Of a DNA stretch of 9,491 nt, positions 1 to 5,871 are shown piece by piece. How positions within the stretch are numbered: the stretch's first letter is position 1; each line of letters starts with the position of its first letter. This DNA is from Euryarchaeota archaeon UBA561 (GTDB lineage Archaea; Thermoplasmatota; Poseidoniia; Poseidoniales; Poseidoniaceae): the NCBI GenBank assembly GCA_002502295.1, contig DANX01000109.1, positions 1,652-11,142 on the forward strand. Reading direction: 5' to 3'. The notes beneath the pieces are model-generated. The model made no database searches and was not told the origin of the DNA. It saw nothing but the letters and a program-made list of their open reading frames with translations. A program made the position numbers and the translations under genes.

Positions 1-2
1 CC

Positions 3-1301
3 GTCACGAGCCTCACCATCGACGTAACCAACCTCGGAACTGCTCCGGATGTTTACGTGCTTGAATGGACCACTGAAAGTCAGGGTGACTGGTTTGAATT
101 CACGCTCTCTCCAACCACCTTCCAACTGACGTCAGGCTCAACACAACAGGTCTCAATCGCTGTTCAGGAGCGTTCGGCGGGGGCGCCGGAGAATGGCGTG
201 GTCTACTCGCTCAAGGTCATTTCAACCACCAATACCGCAGTGAGCGATACCGTAAACCTCACCATTCAACCCGTCGTTGCAGGAGCGAACTTCACCATCT
301 TGACCGAGGTTGACGAGGCCAAACCTGGCGAATCGGTGTACGGGACTGTGAAGTTGACCAACACCGGCAACACCGAAGATACGTTCTCCATCACGACGGT
401 GGGCACGGATTGTGGCCTCGATATCACCGTCACCGTTGGCCCCGGTCTTTCCTCCGAACCCTATGGCTGGTCATGCGTGGTGCCCAATGACGCCGCTGCC
501 GGTCAGCGGGCCTTGACGTTCCGTGCCGTCAGTTCAGTTCGAAGCAATGTCGTTGTTGAACTTGGCAAACTCTACACCGTGGAAGCGGACTGGCCGTCGA
601 ACTCACTCGTGGCTTTGGCCTTCGCCGATGGCCGAATTTCCCTCGGAGTTGACAGTTCGACAACCACGGTGATGACCGTCTCCAACCTTGGCAATGCTGA
701 GGTGTCTGGCACGTTGGATGCGTTTGGCAAAGACACGGGTTTGGTGATTCTGGAATGGAAACGCATGAACGATGACACGGCCACCAGTGATTACACCTTG
801 ACCTCCGGGTCCAGCGTGGATTTCCTGCTTACCATTACCTCAAACACGGCGCGAACAGCCACGTCTGAGATTGTGGTTCGGGCCATATCAACCGGCGGAG
901 GGGTACTCTATACCGACGAGTCTTTACCGCTTTCAATTTCACTCGAGGGCCCTGCGCTTCCACCAAATGGACTCAATTTGCCGCTTGGCGTAAGCGTTAG
1001 TCAACCCACCACCTTGGGCGTGATGGGAGCTGGATGGCTTCTGGCCATCGTAGCGGTTCAACTGCTCAGACGATCTTCACGGCATCAAGACGGCAGCAGC
1101 GACGATGAATCCCCTGGCGATGACGATGAGGATGAGGAAAAGGAACTTCCTGAATTGGGCTACAACGAATGCCGTATGGATGATGAATCCAAGATTGAGT
1201 GTCCAAGTTGCGACGCGCGGTTGGGTGTTCCCCGTGGAAGCGCACCACCGTTCCGATTCAACTGCCCCCAATGCGGCGATAAGATCCGTGTCGTAGAGTG
1301 A
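3..1301 (+). CDS. C-terminal part of a membrane-anchored surface protein with Ig/CARDB-like modules and a cytoplasmic zinc ribbon (5' end outside window)
   Basis: The frame is open from base 3, so the gene starts upstream; the GTG at 57 is internal, because the codons before it (VTSLTIDVTNLGTAPDVY) already read as a beta-module. 432 residues are visible. Counting from that GTG, residues 1-72, 75-175 and 180-295 look like three beta-sandwich modules with the 'N-x-G-N/T' turn typical of CARDB/NEW3-type domains (TNTGNTEDTFSI, VSNLGNAEVSG). C119 and C140 could form a disulfide. A membrane helix follows at about 319-337, then a positive RRSSRH stop-transfer segment, a very acidic Asp/Glu linker at about 347-364, and two CPxC knuckles (C382/C385 and C403/C406) that form a zinc ribbon. 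The ectodomain should therefore be outside and the ribbon in the cytoplasm. The ligand or role of the ectodomain cannot be told. Domain classes are inferred from pattern; the helix and the cysteine knuckles are seen directly. Confidence 0.85.
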   Translation, partial: VTSLTIDVTNLGTAPDVYVLEWTTESQGDWFEFTLSPTTFQLTSGSTQQVSIAVQERSAGAPENGVVYSLKVISTTNTAVSDTVNLTIQPVVAGANFTILTEVDEAKPGESVYGTVKLTNTGNTEDTFSITTVGTDCGLDITVTVGPGLSSEPYGWSCVVPNDAAAGQRALTFRAVSSVRSNVVVELGKLYTVEADWPSNSLVALAFADGRISLGVDSSTTTVMTVSNLGNAEVSGTLDAFGKDTGLVILEWKRMNDDTATSDYTLTSGSSVDFLLTITSNTARTATSEIVVRAISTGGGVLYTDESLPLSISLEGPALPPNGLNLPLGVSVSQPTTLGVMGAGWLLAIVAVQLLRRSSRHQDGSSDDESPGDDDEDEEKELPELGYNECRMDDESKIECPSCDARLGVPRGSAPPFRFNCPQCGDKIRVVE

Positions 1302-2087
1302 CTATTGACGTTGCGCGACGAGCAAAAACGCCGTGTGACCAAACGGTCCGTTGACAGGGCGCATGCCACCTTTGGAAGCTCTTCCCCACTCGCGTTCCAT
1401 CAATTCTCCGGCCCACTCAACGGTCAGTCCCGCCGTCTCGCATGCCTCCCAAGAACGTTCCATCTGGGAACTTACAGGGCAATAACAGGCGAGGCGACCT
1501 CCTGGGAGAAGGAGTTCGGAGCATGCTCCGATGGCCGAGGGATGGTCGGGAAGGTCGAGAACGATGGCGTGGAATCCAGTGGCGTGTTCTTTAATCGCCT
1601 CAATGCTCTCTTCAATTGTCCCCTCGATGTGATGGTGAACTGGGCTTCCTCCCCATGAAGCGGTTGTGCGCCGAAGATTCTCCAGGGCGACTTCAGCGTG
1701 TTCCGAACGCGGTTCAACAGTGATGTGCGTTCCAGTCCGCCCGAGGGCTCTGTGGATGTACATGGAGAGTCCGGCGCTTCCGATGCCCGCTTCCAAAACA
1801 CAATCGTTTGGCCCAAGGCCAAGCCGTGCGAGAAAAAATCCAGCGTCCTTGCTCCCAATCGTTTGGGCCCTGCGCGCCATGCCTTTTGCCAATTCAGGAA
1901 GGCGTGGGGGGAGCCTCAAGAGTTCTTTCTGCCCGATGATGACCCGTCCACCCAAGGGGATGTCCTTCAAAGATTCAACAGGATTAAACACCCCCAAACC
2001 CTTCATTTTTTGCTGTTGATCGTTCAGTTCAACAACGTAGGTTTTTCCGTTATTTTCGACCAGAACGGCCCACTCATCGGAGGTCAC
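1302..2087 (-). CDS. trmI: tRNA (adenine-57/58-N1)-methyltransferase, TrmI family
   Basis: This is a SAM-dependent enzyme that makes 1-methyladenosine in the T-loop of tRNA. Archaeal members methylate A58 and often A57. Seen in the 261 residues: an N-terminal small beta domain (about 1-55); the family segment RRAQTIGSKDAGFF (72-85), matching the R-x-Q-I-x-x-x-KDA region; SAM motif I VLEAGIGSAGLS (97-108); the acidic ribose-binding residue E125 in VEPR; the motif IV-like VLDLPDHP (176-183); GGRLACYCPVSSQMER (196-211), like the GG-x-Y-x-P-x-x-Q stretch; and the C-terminal MRP...GHTAF (242-254). Length is normal for the family. The start is a GTG at 2087; upstream codons in frame offer no ATG, GTG or TTG before a TAA. 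No Shine-Dalgarno is obvious, but a TATA-like element lies about 45 bases upstream. Its stop directly abuts the stop of the convergent surface-protein gene. Whether both A57 and A58 are modified cannot be read from sequence. Confidence 0.93.
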   Translation of the reverse strand: MTSDEWAVLVENNGKTYVVELNDQQQKMKGLGVFNPVESLKDIPLGGRVIIGQKELLRLPPRLPELAKGMARRAQTIGSKDAGFFLARLGLGPNDCVLEAGIGSAGLSMYIHRALGRTGTHITVEPRSEHAEVALENLRRTTASWGGSPVHHHIEGTIEESIEAIKEHATGFHAIVLDLPDHPSAIGACSELLLPGGRLACYCPVSSQMERSWEACETAGLTVEWAGELMEREWGRASKGGMRPVNGPFGHTAFLLVAQRQ

Positions 2088-2129
2088 GGCAAGGCCACAA
2101 CGCCGTTGCTGTTAAGGTTCACCGTTCTG

Positions 2130-2136
2130 AATATAA
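2130..2136 (-). promoter_or_regulatory. trmI: TATA-like promoter element for trmI
   Basis: On the minus strand this reads ttatatt. Archaeal transcription normally starts about 25 bases downstream of the box centre, which predicts a start near 2107 and a leader of about 20 bases before the GTG at 2087. The leader shows no GGAGG-like site. This is inferred from position and composition only. Confidence 0.5.
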
Positions 2137-2190
2137 CAGGCCACTGCTCTGCATATCGGCATCTTGGCACCTATCAAGAATGCGAGTAGT

Positions 2191-2197
2191 CTAAATA
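2191..2197 (+). promoter_or_regulatory. TATA box for the large surface-protein gene, probably giving a leaderless transcript
   Basis: The element reads ctaaata, a good archaeal TATA box, centred 25 bases before the ATG at 2219. With the usual spacing, transcription would start at or within a couple of bases of the start codon, so the mRNA would have little or no leader. The only purine run before the ATG (aaagga, 2212-2217) sits too close to work as a normal ribosome-binding site, which fits a leaderless message. Confidence 0.6.
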
Positions 2198-2218
2198 CCC
2201 ACTCAACCTGCAAAGGAC

Positions 2219-5200
2219 ATGAATGGCTTCGCGAAGACGCTTGCATTTACCATCGTGGCGGTGTTTCTTGGGAGCCTCGCTTCTGGAATGATGGCGGAAC
2301 TCTACCAAACTCCTCTGCCAGAATTGGAAGAAGAAACGGTTGTTCTCAATCCTTCTCAAGCGACCAGCCCAGGCCATGTTGTCTTTGGACAGTACATCTC
2401 GTCCGATAATTGTGGGCATTGTTCGAAGACCGGTGGTGGCTCAGACGCCCACCATTCCATTAAGCAGAATCATCCGGACGAATACGTCTACGTGACCTAC
2501 ATGTCAGCGTCGTTCGGACAGACGAACACCGCTCGGGCAGGTGCGGTTTCTCCCTACAACTGGGCATGGACAACAGGGGGTGCTCCCGACGCTTACTTTG
2601 GCGACCGAAACGACAAGCGTCAGAGTGGGGCGGACAGCTCTTACACCACCTACGACAGTTTGTTTTCCAGTGGCGGCGGCATGCACAGCACGGTCAACGA
2701 CTACGGCATGTCTGCAGCCATATCCCAAAACGGTGGAACTTACGACATTAGCGTCTCGTACAGGTACAAGGGTTCAGGTTCCCCCGCTTCCAACATGAAA
2801 CTCTATGCCGCCCTCGTTGACAAAGATTGCACCGGTTATTCCTACTCTTCAGGTATTCCTCACGGCTACAACTGTTGGATGGCTTGGTTGACCGCCGGTG
2901 ACACCTTCAAAGCCAAGAGCAGTGGAACCGGCTCCGCCTTCCACAGTGTTTCCGTTTCGTCAACCCAAACCACGCAATCATGGACAACCGTGCCAACTTC
3001 GGTCGTCCCTGGTGGCATTGGCAAAGCCATCGTCGTCGCCGCTCTGATGAGTGGAAACCAAGTTTCCGTTGGCGGCAGTAGCCCTCACGTCTATCACGCC
3101 ATTGATTCCACCATGGGGCCTAAGATGGACATCGGTGTTTCCGGGCTGGCTGTGACCAATGACCAAGGCACATCTTCGTACGTTCGCGGTGATACAATCA
3201 CTCTTCAGGCAGACGTCAAGAACACCGGCGATCTGGACTACAACAGCGGCGGTTCTCTTGAGTTCTACTACAAGAACGGTGCAACGACGACCTCGATCAG
3301 TTCCGTTTCGATTCCCACGCTCAACGTAGCCCCCGGTTCCTCATTCCTCACTGGTTCAGCCACCTTCGACACCTCAAATTTACCGAGCAGCGTCTGGTCA
3401 ACAGGGTTTGGGGCTCGCCTTGTTGGCATCAATGGCGACATGGCGGGAACCAACAATGTTGCTGAAATCCTCGTCGATCACGACCGTGCTCCCCTCGGAA
3501 AGACTCCGCAAGTCCTCGGTTCCAACGTTGTTGAGCGCGGTGAGTTCGTCACCGTTCTCTCGAGAGGCGATGCCAACGATAACGTTGACACCATCGATTC
3601 GACGAGTTTTGAAGTGGAAGTTTCTCCAGCAAACCAAAACGCATGGGATTCCAGCATTGTATCCGGTGGCAACAATGTCCTCTACCGAGACTCTCTCCAG
3701 GAAGGTCGAGAGTACATCGTCACTCCGTCCATGACCATGGCTGCTGGTGATTACGACCTCCGCACTCGTGCCATTGACAGCCGCGGCCAAAACAGTGCAT
3801 GGGTTGTCTCAGAAGACATGTTTGAACTTGCGAACGGCCGCCCAATCATCGTTGCCGACCCGGTCCCTGCGGTCATGTGCGACCTCAGTACACGAGTCAG
3901 CATGGCCGGCCATGTTTCAGACCCCGAAACCCCGTTGGCCGATCTTGTCATCACGTCAACCAGTGAGAACTTTGTCGCTTGGCACCCCTCATCAGAAGAA
4001 ATTGAAGTTCGTTTCCCCTATGATAACGGATGTCCACTTGGCCAGAAAGGCATTGAAATCAAGGTTGATGACGGAGGCGATTACAGCGATAGCGGTGAAT
4101 TGCCATACGGAACGTTGCTGTTCAACGTGATCGAGAACGGGCAGCCTCGTTGGGCTGGCCTCCCTATCCAAGTCATCGACGAGGGTGGTAGCGGCGAAAT
4201 CCTCCTCAGCAAGTACCTCTCGGACACGGACGATGCGGGTCAGTCCGTTGATGTGTCCACCCTCACCGTTCAAGTCATGGACAATTCCAATCCAGAATTA
4301 ATCGAGGTGGAACTTCGAGGAAAAGACCTTGGATTTAACGCCATTGACAACGACGGCAACGGCGAAACGACCGTCACTCTCCGAGCAAGCGATGGTGAGC
4401 AATACTCAGACCAAACCATCACCGTTCGAATCAACCCGATCAACGATGCACCTCGCCTCGACATGACCGATATCGAGGAGTTTTCACTGAAAACTAACCG
4501 TCAGAAGGTAATCAATCTCAACAGCCGCCTTACGGACATCGATAGCCCACAGGGAACCTATTGGGTCAACAACCCTCAATCGACGGAAACAGGATCTGCT
4601 CGTTTGGTTGCCGGGGACCTTATCCTGAACTTCGAGGAAGTCGGCGTTCAAACGGTCACCCTCTCCACCACGGATGGATACGCCACCAACAGTTACGAAA
4701 TCACCGTGAACGTCTTTGATGCTCTTCCGTTCTACATCTCAAAGACGGACGACGGGTCCGGCCACCTTTACGTTGACATGGTTGACAGGTACGAGACACA
4801 AACTCCTACTGCAAATTTTGCCCTGACTGAATCAGCTCCCACCTTTACCGTGGTATCGGTTTCATGGTCGTTGTGCAATGAATTATCGGGTACCTGCGAT
4901 GGCTTTTGGGAATACGACCTTGACATGTCTCGGGCAAACATGGGTTGGACCCAAGAAATGAACATCCCCTCGTCGTACGGCGACGGTGGATATGCCCGTG
5001 TGAACGGCATGCGTAATATGGACTACATCGGTTTGACCGTTCGATCTGTTGACGATGCCGGTCAGGAATACAAGACGACTCAAACCACCAAGTGGTTGAC
5101 GACTGAAGCCCTCCCCAGCCCTGCAGACATGGACGACGCTCTCATTGAATGGTATGTCGCCAACCTTGCCCAGGAGATTGACGAGGTAGAAACAGAACTT

Positions 5201-5797
5201 GCCGAAGGAGCAAGCGCTCAAGACAAGCTTGCCTTGGAGGCTCGGATGATGGAACTGAACACCAAATTCGAACTTGCCTGCGATGACCCACGGGCCGACT
5301 GTCCAAGCGATAACCTGCAGAGCAACGGTGCGAGCGATGACGGACTGAACATGAACATCGTTTGGATGGTTCTCGGTGTGCTCATCGTCGCCTCCCTCCT
5401 TGGGTTGATGTTCATGCGGGGTCGTGGCGCCGAAGATGGCGAGCCAAATTGGAACCAGGCAAGCCTACCGTTCCATGATACCGTGGCCAATTCCATGTAC
5501 GGTGGTACGCAGGAACTCTTCCAACAACCGGTCGCTGCGGTTGCTCCTTTGGCGGCTCCAGCCCCAGCCTACGCCCCTGCTGCTCAGGTGGCTGCTGTTG
5601 CACCAGCCTATGCTGCGCCCGCCCCGGTTGTCGCAACACCTGTGTACGCTCCGGTCGCCGCCGTTGCACCACCGGTTCCAATCGTTGCTCCTGCAGGGCC
5701 TCCACTGCCTCCAGGCGGTCTCCCTGCTGGATGGTCGATGGAACAGTGGGTCTACTACGGACAACAATACCTTGATCGGCTCAATCAACTACAGTGA
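2219..5797 (+). CDS. Large secreted, membrane-anchored protein: thioredoxin-like (Omp28-like) domain with CGHC, CARDB and cadherin-like modules, TM helix, Ala/Pro-rich cytoplasmic tail
   Basis: 1192 residues, function unknown. In order: a signal peptide (1 to about 26, MNGFAKTLAF then a hydrophobic core, possible cleavage after SGMMA); a thioredoxin-fold-like domain resembling Omp28-type proteins (about 53-300) with the redox motif CGHC at C65-C68 and a possible cis-Pro site at GGAPDAYFGD (120-129); a CARDB-like module (about 303-420); an Fn3/Ig-like module (about 428-535); two or three cadherin/VCBS-like modules (about 540-832) with acidic, probably calcium-binding turns such as DTDDAG, DNDGNG and NPINDAPRLD; one more beta domain with C886 and C893; a Glu-rich helical stalk (about 968-1022); a membrane helix (about 1045-1066) followed by MRGRG; and a cytoplasmic tail of Ala/Pro/Val repeats ending in GWSMEQWVYYGQQYL. 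The N-terminus should be outside and the tail inside. CGHC is the protein disulfide isomerase motif, so oxidoreductase activity on the cell surface is possible but inferred. The ATG has a TATA box at the spacing expected for a leaderless mRNA. Confidence 0.88.
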   Translation: MNGFAKTLAFTIVAVFLGSLASGMMAELYQTPLPELEEETVVLNPSQATSPGHVVFGQYISSDNCGHCSKTGGGSDAHHSIKQNHPDEYVYVTYMSASFGQTNTARAGAVSPYNWAWTTGGAPDAYFGDRNDKRQSGADSSYTTYDSLFSSGGGMHSTVNDYGMSAAISQNGGTYDISVSYRYKGSGSPASNMKLYAALVDKDCTGYSYSSGIPHGYNCWMAWLTAGDTFKAKSSGTGSAFHSVSVSSTQTTQSWTTVPTSVVPGGIGKAIVVAALMSGNQVSVGGSSPHVYHAIDSTMGPKMDIGVSGLAVTNDQGTSSYVRGDTITLQADVKNTGDLDYNSGGSLEFYYKNGATTTSISSVSIPTLNVAPGSSFLTGSATFDTSNLPSSVWSTGFGARLVGINGDMAGTNNVAEILVDHDRAPLGKTPQVLGSNVVERGEFVTVLSRGDANDNVDTIDSTSFEVEVSPANQNAWDSSIVSGGNNVLYRDSLQEGREYIVTPSMTMAAGDYDLRTRAIDSRGQNSAWVVSEDMFELANGRPIIVADPVPAVMCDLSTRVSMAGHVSDPETPLADLVITSTSENFVAWHPSSEEIEVRFPYDNGCPLGQKGIEIKVDDGGDYSDSGELPYGTLLFNVIENGQPRWAGLPIQVIDEGGSGEILLSKYLSDTDDAGQSVDVSTLTVQVMDNSNPELIEVELRGKDLGFNAIDNDGNGETTVTLRASDGEQYSDQTITVRINPINDAPRLDMTDIEEFSLKTNRQKVINLNSRLTDIDSPQGTYWVNNPQSTETGSARLVAGDLILNFEEVGVQTVTLSTTDGYATNSYEITVNVFDALPFYISKTDDGSGHLYVDMVDRYETQTPTANFALTESAPTFTVVSVSWSLCNELSGTCDGFWEYDLDMSRANMGWTQEMNIPSSYGDGGYARVNGMRNMDYIGLTVRSVDDAGQEYKTTQTTKWLTTEALPSPADMDDALIEWYVANLAQEIDEVETELAEGASAQDKLALEARMMELNTKFELACDDPRADCPSDNLQSNGASDDGLNMNIVWMVLGVLIVASLLGLMFMRGRGAEDGEPNWNQASLPFHDTVANSMYGGTQELFQQPVAAVAPLAAPAPAYAPAAQVAAVAPAYAAPAPVVATPVYAPVAAVAPPVPIVAPAGPPLPPGGLPAGWSMEQWVYYGQQYLDRLNQLQ
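5528..5716 (+). repeat. Low-complexity Ala/Pro/Val-rich coding repeat in the cytoplasmic tail
   Basis: This stretch encodes residues 1104-1166 of the large surface protein. It is a degenerate series of short units such as APAPAYAP, VAAVAPAYAAP and PVYAPVAAVAPP, ending in a polyproline-like PPLPPGG. The DNA units are only loosely repeated and codons vary, which points to selection on the peptide and not to recent slippage. It probably acts as an extended linker between the membrane helix and the C-terminal Trp/Tyr motif. Confidence 0.75.
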
Positions 5798-5840
5798 TGG
5801 CAACTTTATGACGCCTCACGGGGGTCAAAGGAAAAGCATA

Positions 5841-5852
5841 CCCCTAAAGGGG
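5841..5852. promoter_or_regulatory. Perfect short inverted repeat upstream of lonB (operator or leader hairpin)
   Basis: The sequence cccctaaagggg has two 5-base arms (cccct/agggg) around a 2-base centre. It lies in the 74-base gap between the surface-protein gene and lonB, five bases before the Shine-Dalgarno. It could be a repressor site or, in the leader RNA, a small hairpin near the ribosome-binding site. It lacks the T-run of an archaeal terminator. The role is inferred from position only. Confidence 0.35.
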
Positions 5853-5856
5853 AGTT

Positions 5857-5864
5857 AGGAGAGG
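5857..5864 (+). promoter_or_regulatory. lonB: Shine-Dalgarno site of lonB
   Basis: The purine run aggagagg ends 7 bases before the GTG at 5872. It is the best ribosome-binding site in the window and is the main reason for choosing the GTG as the start. Confidence 0.65.
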
Positions 5865-5871
5865 AAGACGC

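Noticed and set aside
1698..2189. A 163-codon open frame on the plus strand opposite trmI
   Set aside because: It lies antisense to a well-supported TrmI with all family motifs, and its protein has no recognisable pattern. It is a shadow frame.
5528..5716. Possible tandem DNA repeat or CRISPR-like array
   Set aside because: Units are irregular, a few codons long and in frame with the protein. It is an Ala/Pro-rich coding linker with no spacer structure.
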